A stretch of DNA of 17,667 nt, taken from the NCBI GenBank assembly GCA_947575475.1, contig CANPNN010000011.1, positions 1 to 17,667 of the forward strand, written 5' to 3'. The position numbers and the translations under genes are program-made. The DNA comes from an uncultured Pseudoflavonifractor sp. GTDB lineage: Bacteria > Bacillota_A > Clostridia > Oscillospirales > Oscillospiraceae. The notes under the pieces were generated by a model. The model did no database searches and was not told where the DNA came from. It saw only the letters and a list, made by a program, of their open reading frames with translations. Shown in pieces: positions 1 through 7,505 of this stretch (the first letter of the stretch is position 1; the number at the start of each line of letters is the position of its first letter).

Positions 1-44
1 AGCGAGTCGCTCCGTACCCTACATAAAATACTTCCTTATAAGTC

Positions 45-71
45 CGGCCCTTTTGGGACAGGGCCTTTTTT
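45..71 (+). terminator. Intrinsic terminator of an upstream gene outside the window
   Basis: A GGCCC/GGGCC stem (46-50 with 61-65) with a 10-base loop is followed by six T residues (66-71) on the plus strand. The minus strand has no T tract at the matching side, so it works for a plus-strand gene that ends before the window. It sits directly against the stop codon of the minus-strand antiporter gene, so the two transcription units converge here. Confidence 0.6.
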
Positions 72-72
72 A

Positions 73-1371
73 TTACTTTTTCCCTAAACCAGACACGGGC
101 TGTTTGACCACGTTGATGGTCCGGGCGGAGGTCTTGCCCTCGGGCTGGATCTCCCCAGCGGCTATCAGGGCACGTTTGGTGAGGGTGGGGCCGACCAACT
201 CATAGACCAGGACGGAGAAGAGCACCACGTTTCGAACCATGGTCCCATCTGTCAGGTTCTGAGCAGTGAGAGCCATGCCCAAGGCCACTCCCGCCTGGGG
301 CAGCAGCGTGATCCCCAGATGCTTCTTGATCTTGGCGTCGCATCCGGTGGCGGCGCAGCTGAGGTAGGCGCCGGTGTATTTACCCAGAGAGCGGAACAGG
401 ATATATACGATACCTACCAGTAACACCAGCGGCTGAGACAGAACGCCCAGGTCCAACTCCGCTCCTGAAAGGACAAAGAACAGAATATTCAGCGGGGCGG
501 TCCAGTGGTCGATACGCTCCATGATCTCCTGGGAGGTATGGCAGATATTACAGAATACGGTGCCGGCCATCATGCAGGTCAGAAGCAGGCTGAAGCCGAT
601 GTGGATCCCGCCCACCTCAAACTCCACCATGGAGAGGCCAGCAGTCAGCAGGACAAAGCCAATGGATAGGGAGCGCCGCTTGCTCCGGGAGTGGAAAAAC
701 TGCTCCGCGCAGTGGAGGAGGAATCCGGCCAGTCCCCCCAAGAGAAGAGACAGAACGATTTCAATGGCAGGTTCTACCAACACGCTGATGATGCTGATCG
801 CCCCGCTTTCCATAGCGGTAGCCACCCCATAGGAGGCGGAGAACAGGACCAGACCCACCGCATCGTCGATGGCCACTACCATCAGAAGAAGGTGAGTCAA
901 CGGGCCGTCAGCCTTATACTGCCTGACGACCATAAGAGTGGCGGCGGGAGCGGTCGCGGCAGCGATGGCGCCCAAAGTAATGGCGGAGGGAAGACTGATA
1001 AGGGTGGGGTTCAGGAGATGGAGCGCAATGAGGGCCAGATCCACAATGGCGGTAGTGACCACTGCCTGGGCGATACCCACCACGATGACCCGGGAGCCCA
1101 TGCTGCGAAGCTGCTCCAACCGAAATTCATCCCCGATGGCAAAAGCGATAAAGCCCAGAGCCACCTGGGAGATAATGTTGAACTGTGAGACCTGCTCCAG
1201 GCTGGAAAAACCCAGGCCGGAGACTTGGAAAGCGCCCAGACAGAAAGGACCCAGCAGCAACCCTGTGATAAGATAGGCAGTGACGGCGGGCAGCCCCAGC
1301 TTTTTGGCGGGCCGGGACATAAGAAGTCCGCCCATGAGAGAGAGGGATAGACAGATCAAAATTTGTTCCAT
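73..1371 (-). CDS. Cation:proton antiporter (CPA/Kef-Nap-type Na+/H+ exchanger)
   Basis: This 432-residue integral membrane protein probably exchanges Na+ or K+ for protons across the cytoplasmic membrane. It is almost wholly hydrophobic, with about 12 predicted membrane segments. An A-T-A-P-A stretch lies near residues 139-143, and the paired aspartates D169-D170 in AIDDAVG match the ion-binding 'DD' of electrogenic CPA2-type exchangers. It has no C-terminal RCK/TrkA nucleotide-binding domain, so it is the short, unregulated form rather than a full KefB/KefC. An upstream ATG at 1491 would add 40 residues, but that stretch overlaps the neighbouring gene's terminator and the likely promoter. 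ATG 1371 is preceded by GAGGTG (1383-1388) 11 bases upstream and begins directly with a membrane segment, so I chose it. The gene stands alone, with its own promoter. Exact substrate is not readable. Confidence 0.85.
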   Translation of the reverse strand: MEQILICLSLSLMGGLLMSRPAKKLGLPAVTAYLITGLLLGPFCLGAFQVSGLGFSSLEQVSQFNIISQVALGFIAFAIGDEFRLEQLRSMGSRVIVVGIAQAVVTTAIVDLALIALHLLNPTLISLPSAITLGAIAAATAPAATLMVVRQYKADGPLTHLLLMVVAIDDAVGLVLFSASYGVATAMESGAISIISVLVEPAIEIVLSLLLGGLAGFLLHCAEQFFHSRSKRRSLSIGFVLLTAGLSMVEFEVGGIHIGFSLLLTCMMAGTVFCNICHTSQEIMERIDHWTAPLNILFFVLSGAELDLGVLSQPLVLLVGIVYILFRSLGKYTGAYLSCAATGCDAKIKKHLGITLLPQAGVALGMALTAQNLTDGTMVRNVVLFSVLVYELVGPTLTKRALIAAGEIQPEGKTSARTINVVKQPVSGLGKK

Positions 1372-1411
1372 AGCGCAATGTACACCTCGGTTTATGTTTT
1401 TGCCGCAGTGT

Positions 1412-1440
1412 AGAATAGCACTTTTCTTTAAAAACTGCAA
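1412..1440 (-). promoter_or_regulatory. Probable sigma-A promoter of the antiporter gene
   Basis: Read on the minus strand, TTGCAG (1435-1440) is separated by 17 bases from TATTCT (1412-1417). A TGC immediately before the -10 makes it an extended -10 promoter. The -35 match is only moderate. It lies between the preceding gene's terminator and the ATG at 1371. Confidence 0.45.
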
Positions 1441-1464
1441 AGGTTTTTTGGCGAAAAGGTCAAC

Positions 1465-1493
1465 AAAAATGGGCCGGAAAACCCAGCCCATTT
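1465..1493 (-). terminator. Terminator of the kinase/acetyltransferase operon
   Basis: AAATGGGC (1467-1474) pairs with GCCCATTT (1486-1493), with an internal GG/CC extension. On the minus strand the hairpin is followed by TTTTT (1469-1465). It lies 13 bases beyond the acetyltransferase stop codon. Confidence 0.7.
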
Positions 1494-1505
1494 CTTATGA
1501 TTTAC

Positions 1506-2117
1506 TTAAAAGGAATTGTGTTGCTCCCAATATTCTGCTGCCAAGGCCTCCCAGTACCGGCTATCCTTCTCGCTGATCTCCCGCAGGACCCGACAGGGAT
1601 TACCCGCCGCGATGACGCCGCTGGGGATGTCTTTTGTCACTACGGACCCGGAGCCGATGACCACATTGTCCCCAATGGTGACCCCGGGATTGATGACCGT
1701 GTTGCCCCCGATCCACACAGAGGAACCAATGGTCACAGGTTTGCCGTACTCCAGTCCTGAGTTGCGCACCCCTGCGTCAATGGGATGGGTGGCGGTAAAG
1801 ATGGAGACCCGGGGAGCGAGAAATGCATGATCTCCAATGGTCACATCACACACATCCAGAATAAGACAGTCACAGTTGGCAAAAAAATGATCTCCGATAT
1901 GGATATGACAGCCGTAGTCGCAGAGAAAAGGGGGCTGGATCCAAAAATTTTCTCCGACAGAGCCAAGGAGCTCCCGAAAAATGGCCTTCCATTCTGCGTA
2001 GTCGTCAGATTGGGCCAGCCGGCGCAGCAGACGGTCCTTTCGGGCACAGTCCGCCTGAAGCTGGGGATCGTCGGCTTGGTAGAGCATTCCCGCCAGCATC
2101 CGCTCTTTCTCTGTCAT
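1506..2117 (-). CDS. Sugar O-acetyltransferase (maltose/galactoside acetyltransferase family)
   Basis: This 203-residue cytoplasmic enzyme is of the left-handed beta-helix type that moves an acetyl group from acetyl-CoA to a sugar hydroxyl (LacA/Maa/NodL family). The N-terminal helical cap (about 1-55, beginning [10 protein letters not shown] with a YQADDPQL motif) is the usual Maa domain. Hexapeptide repeats fill about 70-165, for example V-T-I-G, V-W-I-G and V-V-I-G. H111 in TATHPID matches the family's catalytic histidine. Length is normal. ATG 2117 overlaps the stop of the upstream kinase gene by 4 bases (ATGA), and a GAGGGGG site lies inside the end of that gene, so the two are translationally coupled. 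These enzymes are thought to detoxify non-metabolised sugars, but the natural acceptor is generally not predictable. Confidence 0.9.
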   Translation of the reverse strand: MTEKERMLAGMLYQADDPQLQADCARKDRLLRRLAQSDDYAEWKAIFRELLGSVGENFWIQPPFLCDYGCHIHIGDHFFANCDCLILDVCDVTIGDHAFLAPRVSIFTATHPIDAGVRNSGLEYGKPVTIGSSVWIGGNTVINPGVTIGDNVVIGSGSVVTKDIPSGVIAAGNPCRVLREISEKDSRYWEALAAEYWEQHNSF

Positions 2118-3214
2118 GTTCTATCCCCCTCTGAGGTGGGCAAACGGGAGGTGTCCACCACGATATCGCTCTGGCTTTCAACGGCAAGGGCTTCGAAATA
2201 GTTTTCCTCCATGGGGATCCACCGTTGTTTGAACTTTTCCAGACTCTCCGCAGTCTCCCGGCAGGCCAGACGGGCAAGCTGGACCTCGGGGGTGCAGGTA
2301 AAGAAAATGCGGAGAGTGGAATATCCAGCCAGAATGGGGTGAAGAGAATAGCTGCCTTCCACAAAGGTGAGCCGCCGGAAAGGGATCCCTATAGGATCTC
2401 CCATCGTCATAGTGTGGCAGTCAAAGCGGCGGTGGGACACCGCCTCCTCCCGGCGAAGGGGTTCGAAAAGCTCAGAGGCGGCCCGCTCGTAATCCACATT
2501 GCCGCCGGGAGCGGCCAGCCGTTCCGGGGTCCGCTTGGCGGGGGGCAGAAAGAAATCGTCCATGTGAAATATATTGCAAGGGGCAAAGAGCGCCGCCGCC
2601 TTCTGGGCGAAGGTGGTCTTGCCGCTGGCGCAGCGCCCGTCCACCGCCACGATGATCGGCCCCTCTGTGTTCCGTACAAGGGCGTCCACAGCCCGGAGGG
2701 CTGGGGCGTAGAGGGCCAGGTCCCGGTTCAGTATCCGGTAGTGGGGGCGGTAGAGCTCCCGGTAGCCGTCGCTGTGGTGGAGAGGGGGGCAGCCCTGGCT
2801 TTCATAGAGGGACAGGAACAGCTCCAGTTCCCTGGGATCCAGAGGCAGCTCTCCACACCAGGCCATGGCGGACAGAACCCCCAGCTTTTCCCAGAGTCCG
2901 GCCATGGTCCCCCGGGGTTGGGCTGAGCGGGTCAGACAGCGGGAGAGCAGGGGGAGGTCTGCCTCGGTGAAAAGGCGGGGGTCCAGATGGGCCCGACAGA
3001 GACCGCCGCCGATGGCCTCCACGGTATATTGGGGGGCATAGCTCTCCTCCCGGGCTTGGGCAAATTCCGCCTGCAGGCTTTCCAGAGCATCAGCCTCCGT
3101 CACAAGGTGACCGGGGCCGAATTCACTTTGATAGAGCAGTTTCACATAGTCCTGGATCTCCATAGCGGGATATCTTTGGGCGTGGAGCGTGAGAACGTTT
3201 TTCAGAACGGTCAT
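2114..3214 (-). CDS. Uridine-kinase-like P-loop NTPase with an extra N-terminal domain
   Basis: The 366-residue protein has two parts. Residues about 185-360 form a P-loop kinase fold like uridine kinase and phosphoribulokinase: the ATP loop G-R-C-A-S-G-K-T-T is at 193-201, an F-H-M-D-D-F-F motif at 216-222 and V-E-G-S-Y at 285-289, all where uridine kinases carry substrate-binding and catalytic residues. Residues 1-180 form a separate alpha-helical domain that I do not recognise by name, containing E-F-G-P-G-H-L-V at about 31-38. ATG 3214 has AGGAGG (3222-3227) 7 bases upstream. The gene is first in an operon with the sugar acetyltransferase. It probably phosphorylates a nucleoside or another small hydroxylated metabolite; the specificity is inferred only from the fold. 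Confidence 0.8.
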   Translation of the reverse strand: MTVLKNVLTLHAQRYPAMEIQDYVKLLYQSEFGPGHLVTEADALESLQAEFAQAREESYAPQYTVEAIGGGLCRAHLDPRLFTEADLPLLSRCLTRSAQPRGTMAGLWEKLGVLSAMAWCGELPLDPRELELFLSLYESQGCPPLHHSDGYRELYRPHYRILNRDLALYAPALRAVDALVRNTEGPIIVAVDGRCASGKTTFAQKAAALFAPCNIFHMDDFFLPPAKRTPERLAAPGGNVDYERAASELFEPLRREEAVSHRRFDCHTMTMGDPIGIPFRRLTFVEGSYSLHPILAGYSTLRIFFTCTPEVQLARLACRETAESLEKFKQRWIPMEENYFEALAVESQSDIVVDTSRLPTSEGDRT

Positions 3215-3273
3215 AGGCCTGCCTCCTGTCCGGCGATGACGCCGATCAGTATAGTGGGAGTGATTTCTCTTTG

Positions 3274-3294
3274 GATATAATAAAATATTATATC
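3274..3294. promoter_or_regulatory. AT-rich inverted repeat, possible operator
   Basis: GATATAAT (3274-3281) and ATTATATC (3287-3294) are perfect inverted 8-mers around a 5-base AAAAT centre. The repeat lies 60 bases upstream of the kinase start, in the intergenic region that divides the minus-strand operon from the plus-strand reductase gene. It has the shape of a dimeric repressor site and contains TATAAT-like sequence on both strands. It could also simply be an AT-rich promoter region. No regulator gene is adjacent. Confidence 0.35.
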
Positions 3295-3410
3295 ATAAAG
3301 AGAGTGTTTTGGGTAGGGGTGATGCTTCCCGACTTTGCACCCTGGGTCCATAAGCTGCAGAGGCTGGGATTGACCCCATAAAAAATGATTAAAATTGAAA
3401 AAATAGATTG

Positions 3411-3439
3411 TGGACCCTATGGGGATGTGGTACTATACT
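3411..3439 (+). promoter_or_regulatory. Predicted promoter of the flavoprotein reductase gene
   Basis: TGGACC (3411-3416) is followed after 17 bases by TATACT (3434-3439), matching 9 of 12 consensus positions. Transcription would start near 3446, leaving a leader of about 45 bases before the ATG at 3491. Confidence 0.55.
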
Positions 3440-3490
3440 TATTAGCCTGACACTATCAGGAAACAATAACATATGGAGAGGAGAGTACAA

Positions 3491-5761
3491 ATGAAAAAAA
3501 GGATCACAGCACTGGCCTTGGCCCTTGCCATGGTCATGGGAACTGCCGCCCTGGCGGTCGGTGTGGAGAAGACCATCACGGTCACTCCCATGGAGCTGAG
3601 CGTCAACGGCCAGAAGACGGCTGACACCGGCGCTTTTGCCCACGAGGGGGTCACATACGCCCCTGTGCGCTATCTTTGCGAGCTACTGGGCGTGGATGTG
3701 GAATGGGACAAGAACGATCCCGCCACCGTCAAGCTGACGGGAGTGCCCAACGCCCCCAAGGCTGACAGCCTCAAGCCCGGAACCTACACCGGAAGCGCCC
3801 AGGGCTTCGGCGGCCCTGTGAACGCTGAGGTCACTGTGGACGCCAGCGGCATCGTGGATGTGAAGCTCACCGGCGAGGGGGAGACTCCCGCCATCGGCGG
3901 CGCGGCCCTGGAGGCCCTGGCTGCCTCCGCTAAGGAGAAGGGGGCCGAGCTGGATATCGTCTCCGGCGCCACCTACACCTCTAACGCCGCACGGGAGGCT
4001 GTGAAAGCCGCCCTGATGGGGGAGGCCAGCTCCGCTGGAACTGTAGCCGATGGGAAGTACACCGTCAACGCCGTGGGCCATGAGGGTACCATCGTGGTCA
4101 CCACCATGTTCCAGGGCGGCAAGATCAAGTCGGTGACCATCAATTCCCAGAGCGAGACCGAGGGGGTGGGTACCTACGCCATTGACCGGATGCCCAGCCG
4201 GATCGTGGAGGCCCAGAGCGTCAACGTGGACGCCGTGGGCGGCGCCACCGTCACCTCTGCCGCCATCAAGCAGGGGGTGTCCCAGGCTATCACCATGGCC
4301 GGGGGCAAGGTGGCTGACTTCTCCGCCGCCCCCGCCAAAACGGCGGTGGTCCCCACCGAGGTCTCTGAGGATGTGGACGTGGTCATCGCCGGCGCCGGCA
4401 CCGCCGGACTGCTGGCCGCCGCCCGGCTGCTGGAGGCCGGTGTGAAGAACGTGATCCTCTTTGAGAAGCAGGACATCCCCGGCGGGTCCATGCCCATGGC
4501 CTTCGGCGGCTTCAACGGCGTGGGTTCCCAGACCTACCAGAACTGGCTGGCAGGCCGGGAAGTGCCCCGGGCCAGCCTCACCATGAGCTCCTGGGAGAAT
4601 ATCGGCGACATCCTGGGCGCCAAGTACGGCAAGACGAAAGATACCCTGCCCTGGCTGCAGCAGATGTACGAGGGGGGCGGCAAGCTCTACGACTGGATGA
4701 ACAGCATCGGCGTGGGCTTCATGTCCCTGGGTACCGAGCCTGCCCTGGCGGGCAGCCCCTATTTTGCCCCCGGCTGCTACTCCGGCGGCTGCGGCTACGT
4801 CATGGAGTTCTTTGTGGATCGGATCACCGCCCAGGGCGGCCGGATCATCTACAATACCGAGGTCACCGAGCTCATTCAGGATAAGGCCGGGGTCGTCACC
4901 GGCGTGAAGGCCGTGGGCGAGGACGGCAAGACCTGGACCGTCAGCGCCGACGCCGTCATGCTGGCCACCGGCTCCTTCGCCAAGAGTCCTGAGCTCCTGA
5001 AGGAGTACCATCCCGAGTGGGCCGACGAGTTCTTCATCTGCCCCGAGACTCTCACCGGCGACGGCCTGAAGATGGGCCTGAAGGCCGGCGGCGTGGTGGA
5101 CTACGCCGGGTCCTATATGCCCGGCTTCCTGGCCACCTACCAGAGCCATTTTGAGCTGGCCTTTATCCACTACATGAACGTGGGCCTGATGGTCAACGTC
5201 AAGGGCGACCAGTTTGCCAACATCATGGTGAATAACCACGCCACCATGGCCGCCGCCAAGGCCGACCCCGCCAACGGCAACACCTTCTACTATGTCTTCG
5301 ATGACGCGGGAGCCGCCACCATCAAGGATTACGAGGATCGGAAGTTCTCCTATAAGGGCATCTTTGAGAAGGGTGAGGCCGTCCACTTCGACACCGTGGA
5401 GGAGGCCGCCAAGGCTCTGGACCTGCCCGACCTGGCCCAGACCATCGCCACCAACAACGAGCTGGCCATGAACGGCGGCACCAGCGAGTGGGGCCAGTCC
5501 AACCTGCCCTATCTGGACACCAAGGACGGCATCTGGCTGGTCCGGGTGGAGCCTGTGGTCTACCTGACCACCGCCGGCCTGCGGGTGGATCTGGACGGCC
5601 ATGTCCTCACCGAGAAGGACGCCGCGATCCCGGGCCTGTGGGCCGCCGGCGACGTGATCGGTTCCTACGAGCAGCGGGAGACCCGCTACGGCAACGGCTT
5701 TGACGCCGCCGTAGTCTTCGGCGCCATCGTAGGCGATCGGATCGCTGCGGATGTGAAGTAA
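3491..5761 (+). CDS. Secreted FMN/FAD flavoprotein reductase (fumarate/urocanate reductase-like) with stalk domain
   Basis: This 756-residue exported protein probably passes electrons to an organic acceptor outside the membrane. ATG 3491 has GGAGAGGAG (3475-3483) in front; the ATG at 3473 would overlap that site. In order: signal peptide (1-22, ending ALA, no lipobox), a copper-amine-oxidase-N-like stalk domain (about 27-82), FMN-binding domain 1 (95-176) with D155-IVSGA-T161, FMN-binding domain 2 (186-269) with D247-AVGGA-T253, and an FAD-binding fumarate-reductase-type domain (296-750) starting with GAGTAG (301-306). T161 and T253 fit the site where ApbE flavin transferase attaches FMN. By eye against Shewanella Fcc3, only one catalytic residue seems kept (R732 for R544), with M543, N581 and Y691/L692 in place of H365, R402 and H504. 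No haem motifs (CxxCH) are present and no apbE is nearby. The gene is monocistronic. Confidence 0.88.
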   Translation: MKKRITALALALAMVMGTAALAVGVEKTITVTPMELSVNGQKTADTGAFAHEGVTYAPVRYLCELLGVDVEWDKNDPATVKLTGVPNAPKADSLKPGTYTGSAQGFGGPVNAEVTVDASGIVDVKLTGEGETPAIGGAALEALAASAKEKGAELDIVSGATYTSNAAREAVKAALMGEASSAGTVADGKYTVNAVGHEGTIVVTTMFQGGKIKSVTINSQSETEGVGTYAIDRMPSRIVEAQSVNVDAVGGATVTSAAIKQGVSQAITMAGGKVADFSAAPAKTAVVPTEVSEDVDVVIAGAGTAGLLAAARLLEAGVKNVILFEKQDIPGGSMPMAFGGFNGVGSQTYQNWLAGREVPRASLTMSSWENIGDILGAKYGKTKDTLPWLQQMYEGGGKLYDWMNSIGVGFMSLGTEPALAGSPYFAPGCYSGGCGYVMEFFVDRITAQGGRIIYNTEVTELIQDKAGVVTGVKAVGEDGKTWTVSADAVMLATGSFAKSPELLKEYHPEWADEFFICPETLTGDGLKMGLKAGGVVDYAGSYMPGFLATYQSHFELAFIHYMNVGLMVNVKGDQFANIMVNNHATMAAAKADPANGNTFYYVFDDAGAATIKDYEDRKFSYKGIFEKGEAVHFDTVEEAAKALDLPDLAQTIATNNELAMNGGTSEWGQSNLPYLDTKDGIWLVRVEPVVYLTTAGLRVDLDGHVLTEKDAAIPGLWAAGDVIGSYEQRETRYGNGFDAAVVFGAIVGDRIAADVK

Positions 5762-5781
5762 GCCGTTTAGAAATATGGAGT

Positions 5782-5824
5782 AAAAGGGGGAGGCATTTCC
5801 GGATGGAAATGCCTCCCCCTTTTT
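5782..5824 (+). terminator. Strong terminator after the reductase gene
   Basis: Perfect 19-bp stem (5782-5800 with 5805-5823) around a GGAT tetraloop (5801-5804), running AAAAGGGGGAGG on one side and CCTCCCCCTTTT on the other, with T residues 5820-5824. The symmetric A and T ends could let it act in both directions. It starts 20 bases after the stop codon. Confidence 0.93.
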
Positions 5825-5964
5825 ACGTTCTCTTTCCTTAAAATATGACTGCGGTGAGTTGGTGGCTGGAGAACGATAAGCCGATTGGCGAGGAACAGAT
5901 GGTCTCACGTATGGAGAAGATCTTGTCTGAGCGTAGGCTGCTGAGAAAGAAATGTTTTGCGGAG

Positions 5965-5993
5965 GGACCCGATGGCTTCGCCGGGTCCTTTTT
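5965..5993 (+). terminator. Hairpin with T tract, orphan terminator or attenuator
   Basis: GGACCC (5965-5970) pairs with GGGTCC (5983-5988), and an inner GGC/GCC closes a TTC loop; five T residues follow (5989-5993). It lies 140 bases after the reductase terminator and before the lipoprotein gene. It could end read-through, end a small RNA made from 5825-5964, or act as an attenuator if the operon starts further upstream. Confidence 0.6.
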
Positions 5994-6015
5994 CAGGAAA
6001 TTCGAAAAAAGTTTG

Positions 6016-6044
6016 CTGACCCCATATCATTTTTCTGCTATATA
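6016..6044 (+). promoter_or_regulatory. Possible promoter of the lipoprotein/two-component operon
   Basis: CTGACC (6016-6021) and TATATA (6039-6044) are spaced by 17 bases. Both match consensus only 4 of 6. The AT-rich stretch 6024-6060 offers other -10 candidates (TATGAT at 6043, TAGAAT at 6048) without good -35 partners. Confidence 0.3.
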
Positions 6045-6097
6045 TGATAGAATACAAATAACTGTAACTATAACCGTCGAAAGGGGAGGGGGAAACC

Positions 6098-7489
6098 GTG
6101 AAAAAAAGGACCATAGGTCCCTGGGGTATCGCGCTGCTTCTAAGTCTGCTGCTGACGGGCTGCTTCTTCCGCACGGTGGATGAGCTATACGCCATTCCCC
6201 GGCCCTCCAGGGATTATGAGGCCCTTCAGGCCCGTCTGGGCGAGGTGGTCGCCCAGGGAGGAGAGTACGCTGCGCCTCTGACAGGCGAGATGATCCAGTC
6301 GGTCCAGCTTCAGGATCTGGATGGAGACGGAAGGCAGGAGGCCATCGCTTTTTTTCGCATGAGCAGTGAAGAAAAACCGCTGAAGATCTATATTTTTCGC
6401 CAGGTAGGCGAGGAGTACGAGACTTTTGCTGTCATTGAGGGGGCGGGAGCGGCCATCAACTGTGTGGATTATGTGCAGATGGATGACGAGCCATATAAGG
6501 AAGTGGTGGTCTCCTGGCAGATGACCGCCCAAGTCCATTCTCTTGCGGTCTACTCGATAGGGCCTGAGCAGGTGGAGGAGCTGATGCGTACCGACTACGA
6601 CAGCTATAAGCTTTTTGATCTGGATCAGGATAACCAGCAGGAACTCATCGTATTCCGCACTGCCGCAGGCAATGTGCCCGAAGCCGAGCTTTATGACTTT
6701 GACGGGGTGTTGTCCCGGACCAGTGAGGCTCCTTTATCGGTGGGAGCCTATGTGGGGGCTGACGGCACCGTTAAGAGCGAATACCTGACAGCTGTGCAGA
6801 CGGGGTATCTGGCCGACCGGGTACCGGCAGTCTTTGTCTCGTCGTCATATGGGGAGAACGGCGCCATCACCGACGTTTTTGCCGTCCGGGATGGAAAGCT
6901 GGAAAATGTGACTCTGGATCCGGAGACAGGAGAGAGCGGAGAGACGGTCCGCTTCTATACCCAGGTTGCCGCCCGGGACATCAATGGGGACGGGGTCATG
7001 GAGCTCCCTCAGCCGGTGCCTCTGGCCGATTACCGCATCACCGCTGATACGGTGAGTTTCTGGCTGATCCATTGGCGGCAGTTTGACGTTCAGGGCAATG
7101 CGACCCCGGTATTTACGACCTATCACAACGACCGGGACAGTTGGTACTTCATCCTGCCTGACGAGTGGGAGAACAATCTGACCCTGTCCCGCAGTGATCT
7201 GCCCGGCGGGGGGGAGCGGAGCGTGACCTTCTCCTACTGGCCGGCGGATGCGGGGGCCGAGCCGCTGCCCTTCCTGACCATATATAAGCTGACGGGCACC
7301 AACCGGACCACCCGGGCCCGAACGGGGGGGAGATTTGTGTTATGGCCCATGAACGCACTGGAAAACCCGGATGAGAGCGCCATCATCTATGCCGCCGAAT
7401 TCCGGGGAGCCTGGGACTGCGGCCTTACCGAGGAGCAGGTCCGGGAGCGGTTTAACATCATTCGTACCGATTGGTACAGTGGATATTGA
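6098..7489 (+). CDS. Lipoprotein with D-x-D-x-D (VCBS/FG-GAP-like) repeats
   Basis: This 463-residue lipoprotein is probably anchored on the outer face of the cytoplasmic membrane. GTG 6098 follows AGGGGAGGGGG (6082-6092). Residues 1-21 are a lipoprotein signal peptide ending LLTG, with C22 as the lipid-attachment cysteine. Three short acidic loops, DLDGDGRQE (73-81), DLDQDNQQE (174-182) and DINGDGVME (294-302), resemble the calcium-binding loops of VCBS/FG-GAP beta-propeller blades, so at least the first 300 residues may form an incomplete propeller. The C-terminal part (about 310-463) has no motif I recognise. The response regulator gene follows after 16 bases and then its kinase, which suggests the lipoprotein senses or modulates the signal read by that kinase. 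No enzyme activity can be assigned. Confidence 0.8.
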   Translation: MKKRTIGPWGIALLLSLLLTGCFFRTVDELYAIPRPSRDYEALQARLGEVVAQGGEYAAPLTGEMIQSVQLQDLDGDGRQEAIAFFRMSSEEKPLKIYIFRQVGEEYETFAVIEGAGAAINCVDYVQMDDEPYKEVVVSWQMTAQVHSLAVYSIGPEQVEELMRTDYDSYKLFDLDQDNQQELIVFRTAAGNVPEAELYDFDGVLSRTSEAPLSVGAYVGADGTVKSEYLTAVQTGYLADRVPAVFVSSSYGENGAITDVFAVRDGKLENVTLDPETGESGETVRFYTQVAARDINGDGVMELPQPVPLADYRITADTVSFWLIHWRQFDVQGNATPVFTTYHNDRDSWYFILPDEWENNLTLSRSDLPGGGERSVTFSYWPADAGAEPLPFLTIYKLTGTNRTTRARTGGRFVLWPMNALENPDESAIIYAAEFRGAWDCGLTEEQVRERFNIIRTDWYSGY

Positions 7490-7505
7490 GAGAGGAGGAG
7501 TTCCC

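Larger units (their letters stand above)
5825..6097. other. Gene-free stretch between reductase and lipoprotein genes
   Basis: I see no convincing gene here. A 112-codon frame from 5845 runs through the next gene's ribosome binding site and into its coding sequence, so it is not credible. The stretch holds a second terminator-like hairpin (5965-5993) and, after it, the probable promoter of the lipoprotein operon. The roughly 140 bases before the hairpin (5825-5964) carry no promoter or riboswitch I can name. Confidence 0.5.

Noticed and set aside
3683..5908. Long minus-strand frame of 741 codons opposite the reductase gene
   Set aside because: It is Gly/His/Val-rich shadow coding caused by GC-rich codon use of the real gene, runs through the terminator and has no domain.
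5845..5993. T-box or known riboswitch upstream of the lipoprotein operon
   Set aside because: No T-box TGG-ACC-GCG element and no conserved riboswitch core could be found; only the hairpin with T tract is supported.
5845..6183. 112-codon frame before the lipoprotein gene
   Set aside because: It includes the orphan terminator, the probable promoter, the ribosome binding site and the start of the lipoprotein gene.
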